A stretch of DNA of 64,000 nt from Muribaculaceae bacterium (GTDB lineage: Bacteria > Bacteroidota > Bacteroidia > Bacteroidales > Muribaculaceae), in NCBI GenBank assembly GCA_009775375.1, contig VSPO01000003.1, forward strand, positions 1-64,000. The letters are read 5' to 3'. Below are positions 25,514 to 36,117 of the stretch, piece after piece. Numbering within the stretch: the first letter of the stretch is position 1; every line of letters starts with the position of its first letter. The notes beneath the pieces are model-generated. The model saw nothing but the letters and a program-made list of their open reading frames with translations. It did not search any database and was not told the origin of the DNA. Both the position numbers and the translations under genes were made by a program.

Positions 25514-25765
25514 TGAGTGGAGCTCAAAGTATGAAGTATTAAGTATGAGGTATGAAGGGTTAAAGCCTGTCGGCTTTAAGTATTAAGGTGGTAAGCCTTT
25601 GGCTTACGGTGTTAAGGGTTAAGGTCTCTCGGCTTTTGGTTTTAAGGATTTAAGTAATGATTGAATCTAAACCTCCGACCGACGACTGAAAACCAACAAC
25701 TGAAAACTGACGACGGAAAACTGACAACTGAAAACCGACAACCGACAACTGAAAACTGACAACAA
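25514..25765. repeat. spacer with degenerate and ~14-bp repeats
   Basis: The first half repeats AAGTATGAAGTATTAAG-type motifs and AAGCCTGTCGGCTTTA. From ~25678 a tandem run of ~14-bp units of the AACTGAAAACTGAC type continues to the ATG of the next gene. A shorter relative of this run lies before the ATG at 22973. It holds no gene. Confidence 0.7.
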
Positions 25766-27061
25766 ATGAACTATATAAAACAAATATGGTATGAGATGCG
25801 GCATCAGAAGATGATGACGTGGGTGTCGATTTCAGGCACCGCGTTATCGGTGTTCTTGGTGATGGCTTTCTTCATGACCGACGGGATAAAGTCGGCAGAG
25901 GTGGCTCCGGCATCCAATCGCCACTGCATTCTGACCGGGAAATCGCTATCGGTGGAAATTGACGGCAATCCGATGGTGCTCTCCCCCGGACTTTCCAGCA
26001 ATCTTGCCAACGACCTTTATTCCGGACTCGACGGAGTGGAAAGGATTTCATACGTGAAATCGTGGGAGCAGATGGCGGATGTCAGCGTGAAGGGGGGAAA
26101 GCTTCTTTCGTTGCAACCCCGGCACGTAGACGACCAGTTCTGGAAAATCTATGATTTCAGCTTCATCGACGGCCGTCCGTTTGACAAGGCCGAAGCTGCC
26201 GACGGCGCAAAAGTAGTGGTGCTTTCCCGCAGCGCTGCCCGAAGGCTCTTCAACGATGTGGAGGTGGCAGGTCGGGAGGTGAAGATCGGATACGACGATT
26301 ATCGGGTGGTCGGTGTCGTGGAGGATGCCAGCCCACTTCTAACGGAGATTTTCGCCAACCTTTTCCTTCCGTTTGCCCCCCGTTCCAACAATTATTCCAC
26401 CTACGAGGGAGTATCCACCGTGCGGATGCTTCTTGCGCAGGGAGCGGATGTCGACAAGATCAAGGGAGAAGTGGCGAGAAGGATGAAGTCTATCACCGCA
26501 GCCAACGGCGACAAGGAGGAGATGAAGCTCCGCTACGGCGGCCAGCCCTACACTCTCTATGAGACCAACAACAGCAATGCCCACAACTTCATGGAGGGGA
26601 AACCTGACAGCCACAGACGCAACATGTTGATGTATTATTCAGTGTTTATCCTTCTTCCTGCCGTCACCTTGGGAAGCATGACTCATAGCCGGATGCTGCG
26701 ACGCATCTCCGAGATAGGGGTACGTAGAGCCTATGGCGCGAAACGGTCGTCGATAATCATGCAGCTTCTATGGGAGAATTTCCTCATCACGCTTGCCGGC
26801 GGACTCATCGGACTTCTCGTCTGCGTGCTGTTTATGCTTCTGCTATCGTCATACTTCATCACAATGATAGACTACAGCTATATGTCGGCGCTTGAGGATG
26901 TTTATTCCCGACCGACGTTTTCAATGCTGTTTCAGTGGGAAAACTTCGCCGTGGCTGTCTTGGTGTGTCTTGTGCTCAACATACTCTGCGCGTTTATTCC
27001 CGCATGGCGTGCCTCGCGAGTGGAACCGGCAATTGCCATATCAAGGAGCAGGGATATATAG
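25766..27061 (+). CDS. FtsX/MacB-type ABC permease, copy A2
   Basis: A 431-residue paralogue of the permease at 22973, with the same helix-periplasmic domain-three-helix layout and RRISEIGVRRAYGAKR signature. The N-terminal ~38 codons are almost the same at DNA level, while the periplasmic domain has diverged. This suggests duplication followed by change in the substrate- or adaptor-facing part. Confidence 0.92.
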   Translation: MNYIKQIWYEMRHQKMMTWVSISGTALSVFLVMAFFMTDGIKSAEVAPASNRHCILTGKSLSVEIDGNPMVLSPGLSSNLANDLYSGLDGVERISYVKSWEQMADVSVKGGKLLSLQPRHVDDQFWKIYDFSFIDGRPFDKAEAADGAKVVVLSRSAARRLFNDVEVAGREVKIGYDDYRVVGVVEDASPLLTEIFANLFLPFAPRSNNYSTYEGVSTVRMLLAQGADVDKIKGEVARRMKSITAANGDKEEMKLRYGGQPYTLYETNNSNAHNFMEGKPDSHRRNMLMYYSVFILLPAVTLGSMTHSRMLRRISEIGVRRAYGAKRSSIIMQLLWENFLITLAGGLIGLLVCVLFMLLLSSYFITMIDYSYMSALEDVYSRPTFSMLFQWENFAVAVLVCLVLNILCAFIPAWRASRVEPAIAISRSRDI

Positions 27062-27087
27062 TAGGAAACGAATAAACGAGAAAAGAA

Positions 27088-28332
27088 ATGAAAAGATCTT
27101 TGCTTAAGCAGATGTGCAACGAATGGAGAGGCAATCTCTGGGTCATAGCCGGACTCACGGTCGTGAGTTCGGCAGTATGGATCTTGTGTGCGCAACTCTA
27201 CGGCATTCTGCGGCCTACGTTCTATCCCATGGGGTTTGAAGACGAGGGGCTATATATAATGTCGGTGCATGACGTGCCGGAAGGAGAATCCAATAAGAGT
27301 GGTCAGGATTCCAAAGCCTTGGCCGACCGAAACGGCGACTTAAGGGCACTGCTGAAGGAGTTTCGTGAGAATCCCAACGTGGAGGTGGCCGGTCTGTCGA
27401 TGAACGGCACTCCCTATCAGCGCAGTTGGTATGCATCGCTGTGGCTCGCGGAAGAACCCGACACCACAGGTTATTCCGGCTATACGAAGTTTATGACTCC
27501 CGAGATGGTCAGGGTGCTTGGGCTGCGCAGCTCGACGGGGAAATCCACTGAGGAACTTGAGGCCGTTCTCCGCAAGGGCGAAGTGCTGATTACTACTCGT
27601 CCGGGCGTAGATGAGGAGGTAGCGGAATCGGGAGGGTATCTTCCCGCCGCCATGATAGGCAAGAAAGTGACCGGAGAGGCCGGTGGCACTTCTGAATACG
27701 TGGTGGGCGACGTGGTAGACGTGATGCGCGAGTCGATGTTCTACAGACCAATGGGCACAATCATCAAGCCTCTTGCAGAGGAGAATCCCTACGTGGTAGG
27801 CGAGATTGCCGTTCGCGTAAAGCCCGGCATGGGAGAGGCTTTCATGGATGATTTCGAGAGCAAAGGAGAGATGCAGGAGAGAGGCTGCATCTATCTGAGC
27901 GCACCGGATAAAGTGACCTACCGTCGGATGTCTGCCGAGCAGTCTGAAATTGTCTCGACGCGTCTTTACGTCTCGCTGATATGCTTTATATTCATCATCA
28001 TCTTCTTAGGGCTGTTGGGCTCGTTCTGGTTTAGGGTGCAACAGCGTACGGGAGAGATTGCCATCCGCAAGGTGTGCGGAGCGAGCCGCAGGGCAATATT
28101 CCATAGGATTATAGGCGAAGGGATGATACTTCTTCTCGTTGCCACGGCGTTGGCAGCCGCCGCGGCTTGGACCATCATATTCAAGTCAGATCCGGGAGAA
28201 GATCATATGCCGGCTCTAATCATTGAGCTACTGACATTCGTCATAGTATCTGTTTGCGTGGTGGTCAGTCTTTGGTGGCCGGCCCGCAGAGCGATGAGAA
28301 TAGAGCCGGCAATCGCCATCAAGGATGAGTAG
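27088..28332 (+). CDS. FtsX/MacB-type ABC permease, copy B2
   Basis: A 414-residue paralogue of the permease at 24275, with RTGEIAIRKVCGASRRAIF near the C-terminal helices and the shared end EPAIAIKDE. It lies 26 bp after copy A2. Its downstream flank (TGAGCGGAGCTCAAAGTA) matches the flank after copy B1 (TGAGTGGAGCTCAAAGTA), so the spacer was duplicated together with the gene pair. Confidence 0.92.
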   Translation: MKRSLLKQMCNEWRGNLWVIAGLTVVSSAVWILCAQLYGILRPTFYPMGFEDEGLYIMSVHDVPEGESNKSGQDSKALADRNGDLRALLKEFRENPNVEVAGLSMNGTPYQRSWYASLWLAEEPDTTGYSGYTKFMTPEMVRVLGLRSSTGKSTEELEAVLRKGEVLITTRPGVDEEVAESGGYLPAAMIGKKVTGEAGGTSEYVVGDVVDVMRESMFYRPMGTIIKPLAEENPYVVGEIAVRVKPGMGEAFMDDFESKGEMQERGCIYLSAPDKVTYRRMSAEQSEIVSTRLYVSLICFIFIIIFLGLLGSFWFRVQQRTGEIAIRKVCGASRRAIFHRIIGEGMILLLVATALAAAAAWTIIFKSDPGEDHMPALIIELLTFVIVSVCVVVSLWWPARRAMRIEPAIAIKDE

Positions 28333-28419
28333 TGAGCGGAGCTCAAAGTATTAAGGATGAAGTATTAAGTATTAAGGTTGAAGCCTGTCGGCTTTGGTTT
28401 TGATTAAATTTGATTGGAT

Positions 28420-29901
28420 ATGCGTAAACAGTTTTTTCAATTCTTTATAGTTTTTGCTTGTGTGTTTCCTGCCTTGGGGCAGGAGGCACACAAACTCTCC
28501 CTCTCTTTGACGGAGGTCATGGCGAGGGCAAGGGTCAACAGTGTGGATGCGGAGGTGGCGCTCAATCAGTTGAAGAGCGCTTATTGGGCCTATCGGTCGT
28601 ATAGGGCTGAGTTGCTACCGGAGGTGGCGCTTCGTGCCACGCTTCCTTCCTACCATAAGCAATACAGTCCGTATATGGACAGCTCGGGAAGCTACAGCTT
28701 CGTGCACAACAACTATCTTCAGCTCAACGGAGAGCTATCGGTCACCCAGAACATATGGCTGACGGGAGGCCAGGTGTCGGTCAATTCTTCGCTCGACTTC
28801 TATCGCCAACTGAGCGACGGTCCGTTCAACCGGTATATGTCGATACCCGTGGCCGTGACGCTCAACCAGCCGATATTCGGGGTCAACAACCTGAAATGGA
28901 ACCGCAAGATCGAGCCGGTGAGGTATGAGGAGGCCAAGGCACAGTTCCTGAGCGCTTCGGAAGATGTCGCCACAACGGCCATCCAATATTATTTCCAGCT
29001 GCTTATGGCTAAGGAGAACTATCAGATCGCCGTGCAGAATCTTGAGAACTCTGAGCGACTTTATGAAGTGGCGAAGGAGAAGCGGGAAATGGGGCGCATA
29101 AGCCAGAACGATTTGCTGCAGATGGAGCTCAACCTGCTGAATGCCCGAACTGATATGACCGATTGTGAGAGCTCGCTGAAAAGCAATATGTTTCAGCTTC
29201 GCAGTTTTCTTGACTACGACGAGAACGTTGATATTGAGCCGGAGATTCCTTTGGACGTGCCGGAGGTGGAGATCGGCTTCGACGACGCTCTCGTAAAGGC
29301 CCTCGACAACAATCGCTTCGCCAAGCAGATGGTTCGCCGTCAGCTAGAGGCTGACTATAACGTGGCCAAGGCCAAGGGGGCGCAGCGGGAGATAAACCTT
29401 TTTGCACAGGTAGGCTACACGGGCACGGACCATACCCTCAAAGGGGGCTACAACAATCTGAAGAGCAACCAGGTGGTGGAAATCGGTTTTGAGATACCGC
29501 TCGTGGACTGGGGGCGAAGGAAGGGACAAGTGAAGGTGGCTGAGAGCAATCGTAAGCTTGTGGAGAGCCAGGTGCGTCAGGAGACACAGAATTTCCGTCA
29601 GTACCTGTTTATACTTGTTGAAAGATACGGGAATCAGCTTCGTCAGCTTCAGACGGCCCGTCGCGCCGATGAGATAGCGCAGAAGCGTTACGCCACAAAC
29701 GTCGAGACCTTCCTGATAGGAAAAATCTCTACGTTGGATCTGAATGACTCACGGGTGAAGAAAGATGAGGCACGGCGGGAATATGTCAATGAGCTTTATT
29801 CCTTTTGGCTCTACTACTATCAGATCCGCAGCCTCACGCTTTGGGACTACAAGAACAACACTGGAATTGATTCCGACATAGAATCGATTCTCAATTCCTG
29901 A
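28420..29901 (+). CDS. TolC-family outer membrane channel
   Basis: A 493-residue exported protein (signal peptide MRKQFFQFFIVFACVFPALG). Two OEP repeats with long coiled-coil helices appear at ~190-240 and ~400-460: ENYQIAVQNLENSERLYEVAKEKREMGRISQNDLLQ, split over residues, and YATNVETFLIGKISTLDLNDSR. It completes the tripartite efflux pump. The ATG at 28420 is preferred to a TTG 6 bp earlier. A TAAATTTG at 28405-28412 sits too close to the ATG to give a normal leader. Confidence 0.92.
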   Translation: MRKQFFQFFIVFACVFPALGQEAHKLSLSLTEVMARARVNSVDAEVALNQLKSAYWAYRSYRAELLPEVALRATLPSYHKQYSPYMDSSGSYSFVHNNYLQLNGELSVTQNIWLTGGQVSVNSSLDFYRQLSDGPFNRYMSIPVAVTLNQPIFGVNNLKWNRKIEPVRYEEAKAQFLSASEDVATTAIQYYFQLLMAKENYQIAVQNLENSERLYEVAKEKREMGRISQNDLLQMELNLLNARTDMTDCESSLKSNMFQLRSFLDYDENVDIEPEIPLDVPEVEIGFDDALVKALDNNRFAKQMVRRQLEADYNVAKAKGAQREINLFAQVGYTGTDHTLKGGYNNLKSNQVVEIGFEIPLVDWGRRKGQVKVAESNRKLVESQVRQETQNFRQYLFILVERYGNQLRQLQTARRADEIAQKRYATNVETFLIGKISTLDLNDSRVKKDEARREYVNELYSFWLYYYQIRSLTLWDYKNNTGIDSDIESILNS

Positions 29902-29950
29902 GACGGCTTTTTCACCTTACGACAAACAGCTTTCAGAGGAGAGCTTTGCG

Positions 29951-30114
29951 ATTATTCCCCAATAAAAATGCGGAAGAACGGCAATTATTCCCCAAAAAAA
30001 TGCGGATTGACTGCAATTATTCCCCAAAAAAAATGCGGAAGAGCGGCAATTATTCCCCAATAAAAATGTGGAAGAACGGCAATTATTCCCCAATAAAAAT
30101 GTGGATGCTGTTGC
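29951..30114. repeat. five tandem 33-bp repeats upstream of the regulator promoter
   Basis: ATTATTCCCC recurs at 29951, 29984, 30016, 30049 and 30082 (periods 33, 32, 33, 33). Each is followed by an A-rich stretch and ATGCGGAAGA or ATGTGGAAGA. The array ends at the -33 box of the promoter at 30111. There are no variable spacers, so it is not a CRISPR array. It may be a row of operator sites. Confidence 0.8.
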
Positions 30115-30141
30115 TTAATCAGTTGAGAATGCTTAAATTTG
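30111..30141 (+). promoter_or_regulatory. promoter of the response regulator-kinase pair
   Basis: TTG (30111-30113), 20 bp, TAAATTTG (30134-30141) is a full primary-sigma promoter. The start is expected near 30149, 13 nt before the ATG at 30162. Confidence 0.75.
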
Positions 30142-30161
30142 CGTCATAAATTATATAGGAT

Positions 30162-31480
<1,319 letters not shown>

Positions 31481-31481
<1 letters not shown>

Positions 31482-32764
31482 TGGGTTCGAAGTTTTTGTT
31501 TTCTGTTTTGGCATTGTGCCTCGTCGGATTTGCGGTCTTCTGGATGAAGGAGGGAGGCAATGGCTGGGGATATGCGATTATGGGGATGATGGCAGTTGTC
31601 ATGGCTTTGCTGTTCAGAAGCGTGATAATGCCGAAGCACACCGTGGCCAAGGGTTTGTCGCTCATCGCTTCCCAGGATTTCAACAATCGGCTGACTAAAG
31701 TGGGGGAGAGGGATTCCGACAGAATCGTAGGCCTTTTCAACACGATGATCGACAAGCTTCGCAACGAGCGCCTGCTTAATATTGAAAGGGAAGGCTTCCT
31801 GCAATTGCTGATAGACGCCTCGCCCATGGGGGTCGCGACGTTGGATTTCGATGGCCGTATTTCGATGGCCAATGAAGCTTTCCTGAAGATGACGGGCTTG
31901 GGAAGCTTGGAAAGCGTGGCGGGGAAGGGGTTCGACGAATTGGATTTTGACTTGCGCGACAGCCTGCGGGGCGTGGCGCTCGGAGGGGAGAGCGTCATAA
32001 GACGGGGCGACATAAGGATGTATCGCTGCTATCATCTCAATTTTATCCAATCAGGTTTTCGAAGGGAGTTTTATTTGCTTGAGAGTCTGACGGAAGAGAT
32101 TATGAAGGCAGAGCGTGCGGCATATGAGAAGGTCATAAGGATAATCTCTCATGAGGTCAACAACACGATGGGGGGAGTGAGGAGCGTGTTGGACACGATT
32201 GGCACTATCGTGGAGGATGAAGAGGTGGAGAGGGTGATAGAGAGTTGCGACAATCGATGTGAGCAATTGTGTGGGTTTATCAGTTCGTATGCGGATGTTG
32301 TGAGGGTTCCTGATCCGGTGGTCAGGAGGAATGATTTGGCCGACGACATAGGGAAGTTGATGCCATTTTTAAGGGAGATGGTGAGAGAGGATATTGAATT
32401 GAATTTCAAAGCGGAGGCAGCATCGCTTGAGGCGAGCTATGATAAGGCATTGATGGAGCAGGTGGTGGTCAATGTCGTTAAAAACGCGGCAGAAAGCATC
32501 CACGGAGATGGAGGGAGAATAGAGATTCTGGCGATTGAGGATAATGAAAACGCGATAGTTGAGATAGCCAATAATGGGGATGCGATTACGGAAGAGGTGT
32601 CGGCGCAGTTGTTCCGGCCATTCTTTTCGACGAAGAGAGAGGGGAGAGGGCTTGGCCTGACCTTGGTAGGGGAGATACTCAACCGGCACAAGGCTCATTT
32701 CTCGCTGCGCACTTATCCCGACGGCCTGACCCGCTTCCGCATCCAGCTGCCCTCATCGAGCTGA
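31481..32764 (+). CDS. sensor histidine kinase, partner of the NtrC-type regulator
   Basis: A 427-residue membrane kinase. Two N-terminal helices (~5-21 and ~28-48) have almost no periplasmic loop, so sensing is probably in the membrane or cytoplasm. A HAMP-like segment, a PAS domain (~104-200), the phospho-accepting His224 in RIISHEVNNTMGG, and the ATP-binding domain (VVKNAAESI, GRGLGLTLV) follow. The ATG shares a base with the regulator stop (TAATG), so expression is coupled. Confidence 0.94.
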
Positions 32765-32818
32765 CTCGGAGACTCGGCACTTTAGCAGGCCGGGAGGGTG
32801 GCTCTCCGTATTGATGAT

Positions 32819-32863
32819 AAAATCCAGGGGGCAAGAATCCAAAATTCTTGCCCCCTGGATTTT
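32819..32863. terminator. strong bidirectional terminator
   Basis: A perfect 20-bp stem pairs 32819-32838 with 32844-32863 around a 5-nt loop. It has an AAAA start and TTTT end, so it works on both strands. It separates the kinase (+) from the carboxyltransferase (-). Confidence 0.92.
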
Positions 32864-32889
32864 ATAGCTTTTATAGCTTTTGTAGCGGC
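32863..32889. repeat. 9-bp TATAGCTTT array, left of the carboxyltransferase gene
   Basis: TATAGCTTT at 32863 and 32872, then TGTAGCGGC at 32881. It abuts the terminator and the stop codon at 32890. A related array lies at 35119, on the other side of the same gene. Confidence 0.6.
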
Positions 32890-34962
32890 TTATTTGTCGC
32901 AGATGACGCGGATGGTGTTGCCTTCTTTGTCGACGATGCTTACGGATGAGCCGGCTGCTACGTGGATTTCTTCTGTTGTTGCGGGTTTGTGAAGCTTTCC
33001 GGTGCCTCCTTCGAGGGGATGGACTGCTTTCATGTAGTCGTAGCCCTTGACGGGAGTTACCTTGTATTCGGTAGCGGCAGGTTTGGCAGCGGATTTTTGG
33101 GCGGATGCGGCAGCTCCGTCGGCTGATGTCGCTCCTTCCTCGAATTCAATCAGCGGTTCGTTGGTGGCCATTACGTCGCCATTCTTTACGAGCACTTGTT
33201 TCACTTTTCCACCCATGTCGCAGGCGAGGTCGTTTTCCATCTTCATTGCCTCGTAGACGAGAACAGTGTCGCCGGGTTTTACGGTGTCGCCGGGTTTAAC
33301 CTTCACGCTCATGACAGTGCCACCCATGGGAGCACGGAACACGGGGCCTGTGATGTTGGCAACGGCTGCGGCAGCTTTCGTGGCTTCCTGAGAAGGAGCG
33401 TGTGTAGCCTCGTATTCAGCTTTGCGTTTGTTGGTCAGATAGGTCTTTGCAACGGCAGGCAGGAGCTGGAGAAGAAGGAATTCCTCGTCGTTGGCAGCCA
33501 GTTTTACGCCTCCAAACTGATCGAGGGCCGGATTTTCGGGATTCTTGTAAGAGTTTGTGTCGTAGGGTTTCTCCTTGGGGTCGCCGGTGATTTTCTCACG
33601 GAAAGCCTCGTCGACAGGGACGGGAGTGTTGCCGTACTCACCTTTGACGAGCGAAATGAACTGGTTGCTCTTGTTGGAATAGTCGGGCTTGCCGGCGCGG
33701 CGGTCCATAGCGAGCGACACTGCCTGAGAACCTACAATCTGGCTTGTCGGCGTCACGAGGGGCACAAGACCTGCGTCGCGGCGCACCTTGGGGATAAGAG
33801 CCATAGCCTCCTCAAGCACGTCTTCAGCTTTCAGGGTACGAAGGTTGGCAACCATGTTGGAGTACATGCCGCCGGGCACTTCCGCGTTCTTTACGATCTC
33901 ATTGGGTTTCGGGAAACCAAAGTAGGCCTCAATCTTGTGGCAAGCGTCGAGAAGCTCTTCCTCTTTGTCGGCCTTGGCCATTTCGATAGCACGGTCGAAC
34001 TCGGCGTCAATCTCCTTAGGCATGACAGCATATGCCTCGTCGAAGTCGCGCTGCCAATGGTCTTTGTTGAGGTCGAAAGCTGCAAGGGCTTCGCGGGCAC
34101 CCTTGAGCTCTTTGCGGATTTTCGCAACAGCATCCATGTTGACGTCGAGCTCAATGCCGAGTTTGCGGCAGAAGATGTCGATAAGCTCGATTGCAGGCGC
34201 TGCGGAACCACCACCGAACCACCAGATGTTGGTGTCGACGATGTCTACGCTTTTGATAATAGCTGTCAGGACAGAAGCGAGACCATAGCCGGGGGTGCAG
34301 TGGGTGTGGAAATCAACGGGCACTTTGAGGGCAGCCTTCAGCTTCGGCATGAGCGTGAAAATCCTTGAGGGATTCACGAGGCCGGCCATATCTTTAAGCG
34401 TCACCATCTTCGCGCCGAGTTTCTCCATCTCGACGGCTTTGTTGACGAAATAGTCGTCGGTGAATATCTTTTCGTCATCGACGGTGCCTTTCGGGTCGAT
34501 TGTATAGCATACGGCAGTGTCGGCGATGGCCGTGTTGCCGTTGAGCCCGTCGAAGTCGTTGATCATCTTGATCGAGCTCTTGATATTGTCGAGGTCGTTG
34601 AGAGCGTCGAAGATACGCATTACGTTGAGCCCGTTTTCGATAGCCTTCTTATAGAAACCTTCGAGAACGAAGTCGGGGTATGGGACGTAGCCGAAAAGGT
34701 TGCGGCCACGGGAGAGAGCAGAGAGAAGGGATATTCCCTTCATTGCCTTTGAGCATTCGCGGAGACGGACCCAAGGGCTTTCGCCGAGATAACGCATCAC
34801 GGAATCGGGCACGGCGCCGCCCCATACCTCCATGATATAAAACTTAGCCTCGCGGTAGAGAGGGAGAAGCTTGTCGATATTCTCCTGCTTCATACGCGTG
34901 GCGAACAATGACTGCTGGCCGTCGCGCAGCGTCAAGTCTCTGATTTGAAGTTTCTTTGCCAT
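32890..34962 (-). CDS. biotin-dependent carboxyltransferase (pyruvate carboxylase subunit B / oxaloacetate decarboxylase alpha type)
   Basis: A 690-residue cytoplasmic protein. The carboxyltransferase TIM barrel (~1-300) has RDLTLRDGQQSLFATRM, the metal-binding HTHCTPGYG and KDMAGL with its lysine. The conserved PYC-OADA domain runs to ~470. The biotinyl domain has EAMKMEN with biotin-accepting Lys574. Unusually, about 85 residues follow the biotinyl domain: an Ala/Lys-rich linker and a short beta-rich end. It transfers CO2 between carboxybiotin and pyruvate/oxaloacetate. No biotin carboxylase or membrane decarboxylase subunit is adjacent. Confidence 0.93.
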   Translation of the reverse strand: MAKKLQIRDLTLRDGQQSLFATRMKQENIDKLLPLYREAKFYIMEVWGGAVPDSVMRYLGESPWVRLRECSKAMKGISLLSALSRGRNLFGYVPYPDFVLEGFYKKAIENGLNVMRIFDALNDLDNIKSSIKMINDFDGLNGNTAIADTAVCYTIDPKGTVDDEKIFTDDYFVNKAVEMEKLGAKMVTLKDMAGLVNPSRIFTLMPKLKAALKVPVDFHTHCTPGYGLASVLTAIIKSVDIVDTNIWWFGGGSAAPAIELIDIFCRKLGIELDVNMDAVAKIRKELKGAREALAAFDLNKDHWQRDFDEAYAVMPKEIDAEFDRAIEMAKADKEEELLDACHKIEAYFGFPKPNEIVKNAEVPGGMYSNMVANLRTLKAEDVLEEAMALIPKVRRDAGLVPLVTPTSQIVGSQAVSLAMDRRAGKPDYSNKSNQFISLVKGEYGNTPVPVDEAFREKITGDPKEKPYDTNSYKNPENPALDQFGGVKLAANDEEFLLLQLLPAVAKTYLTNKRKAEYEATHAPSQEATKAAAAVANITGPVFRAPMGGTVMSVKVKPGDTVKPGDTVLVYEAMKMENDLACDMGGKVKQVLVKNGDVMATNEPLIEFEEGATSADGAAASAQKSAAKPAATEYKVTPVKGYDYMKAVHPLEGGTGKLHKPATTEEIHVAAGSSVSIVDKEGNTIRVICDK

Positions 34963-35048
34963 TTCTATCGAGTGATTGTATTAATGACTTAGATAAGCCT
35001 CCGAGCGAATGAGAAACTATCCCGACCGCCAGGGGCATAAATTTTGGT

Positions 35049-35056
35049 CAAAGTTA
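35049..35056 (-). promoter_or_regulatory. -7 element of the carboxyltransferase gene
   Basis: On the minus strand TAACTTTG fits TAnnTTTG. The expected start near 35042 gives a leader of about 80 nt. Confidence 0.55.
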
Positions 35057-35118
35057 GTGATAAAATTGCAAATACGGAAATTTTTCCGCAAAAGATTGGC
35101 TTATTTCTTGATGGCTCT

Positions 35119-35154
35119 TATAGCTGTTATAGCTCTTATAGCCATTATAGCTTT
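35119..35154. repeat. 9-bp TATAGC array, right of the carboxyltransferase gene
   Basis: Four units start with TATAGC at 35119, 35128, 35137 and 35146 (TATAGCTGT, TATAGCTCT, TATAGCCAT, TATAGCTTT). They are noncoding, upstream of the carboxyltransferase promoter and of the opposite DMT gene. Confidence 0.7.
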
Positions 35155-35173
35155 CATGGTTATTATTGCTTGA

Positions 35174-35205
35174 TTTGTGGGATTGGGGGGAATTTGCTAA
35201 TTTTA
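35174..35205 (+). promoter_or_regulatory. promoter of the DMT transporter gene
   Basis: TTTG (35174-35177), 20 bp, TAATTTTA (35198-35205), one mismatch from TAnnTTTG. The start near 35213 lies 16 nt before the ATG at 35229. Confidence 0.6.
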
Positions 35206-35228
35206 CGGTGATTTTTTATTTAGAAGAT

Positions 35229-36107
35229 ATGTGGATTACATTGGCGTTGGTCTCGGCTTTGTGCCTGGGATTTTATGACATTTTCAAGAAGCTTTCAGTG
35301 AAAGGTAACGACGTGCTGATGGTGTTGATGCTCAACACTGTTTTCGGGGTGTTGTATATGTCGCCGTTTCTTATATCCGGAATATGCGAGGGCAATTATG
35401 GTTTCGGAAACACGGCTACGGGTCATCTCCTGATTTTGCTAAAGTCGGTAATCGTATTGGGGTCGTGGCTTTTGGGGTATTTCGCAATAAAGCATCTTCC
35501 ACTGACCGTGCAGGGACCTATCAATGCCTCGCGTCCGGTCATAGTGCTTGTCGGGGCCTTGCTGATATTCGGGGAACGTCTCAACTGGGTGCAATGGATA
35601 GGAATCGCCTTGGGATTTGCCTCATTGTTTCTCATATCCCGAATCGGCGCGAAGGAGGGATTTTCCCTCAAACATTCTAAGTGGATATGGATGTCGATAG
35701 GCGCAACGGTGCTTGGGGCTGTCAGTGCGCTCTACGACAAGTATCTTCTTGGCTACTATCATCCAGTGGAGGTGCAGGCATGGTATTCGCTTTATCAATG
35801 CTTCATCATGGTGGGCACGATATTAGTGCTCAGACGGCTTCATAAGGAGGGGAGCGGTTTTACCTGGAGATGGACCATTCCCTGCATAGCATTGTTTCTG
35901 ACAGTGGCAGACCTTGCCTATTTTTATTCTCTTTCGCTGGAGGGATCGATGGTGGCCATAGTCTCCATGATAAGGAGAGGAAGCGTGATTGTCAGCTTTA
36001 TTTACGGAGTCGTGGCTCTTCACGAAAAGAATATCAAATCCAAACTCATCGACCTCTGCGTGCTTCTTTTGAGCCTTGCGCTTCTCGTGGTAGGGTCGAG
36101 TCTATAG
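35229..36107 (+). CDS. EamA/DMT-family membrane transporter
   Basis: A 292-residue inner-membrane protein with ten predicted hydrophobic segments in two EamA halves (e.g. LALVSALCLGFYDIF and GPINASRPVIVLVGALLIFGERLNWVQWIGIALG). The ATG at 35229 places the first helix at the N terminus and fits the promoter; a longer frame from 35166 would include the promoter itself. The substrate is unknown; the family exports or imports small metabolites. It is followed 10 bp later by a phosphoesterase. Confidence 0.88.
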   Translation: MWITLALVSALCLGFYDIFKKLSVKGNDVLMVLMLNTVFGVLYMSPFLISGICEGNYGFGNTATGHLLILLKSVIVLGSWLLGYFAIKHLPLTVQGPINASRPVIVLVGALLIFGERLNWVQWIGIALGFASLFLISRIGAKEGFSLKHSKWIWMSIGATVLGAVSALYDKYLLGYYHPVEVQAWYSLYQCFIMVGTILVLRRLHKEGSGFTWRWTIPCIALFLTVADLAYFYSLSLEGSMVAIVSMIRRGSVIVSFIYGVVALHEKNIKSKLIDLCVLLLSLALLVVGSSL

Positions 36108-36117
36108 TTGCAAAAAA

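Noticed and set aside
28405..28412. Promoter of the TolC gene
   Set aside because: TAAATTTG is so close to the ATG that transcription would begin at the start codon, and the -33 spacing is wrong.
29951..30114. Short regular repeats resembling a CRISPR array
   Set aside because: The repeats are contiguous with no variable spacers, and no cas gene is near.
33196..34368. 390-codon + frame
   Set aside because: It lies opposite the clear carboxyltransferase gene, is Val/Gly-rich and has no family features.
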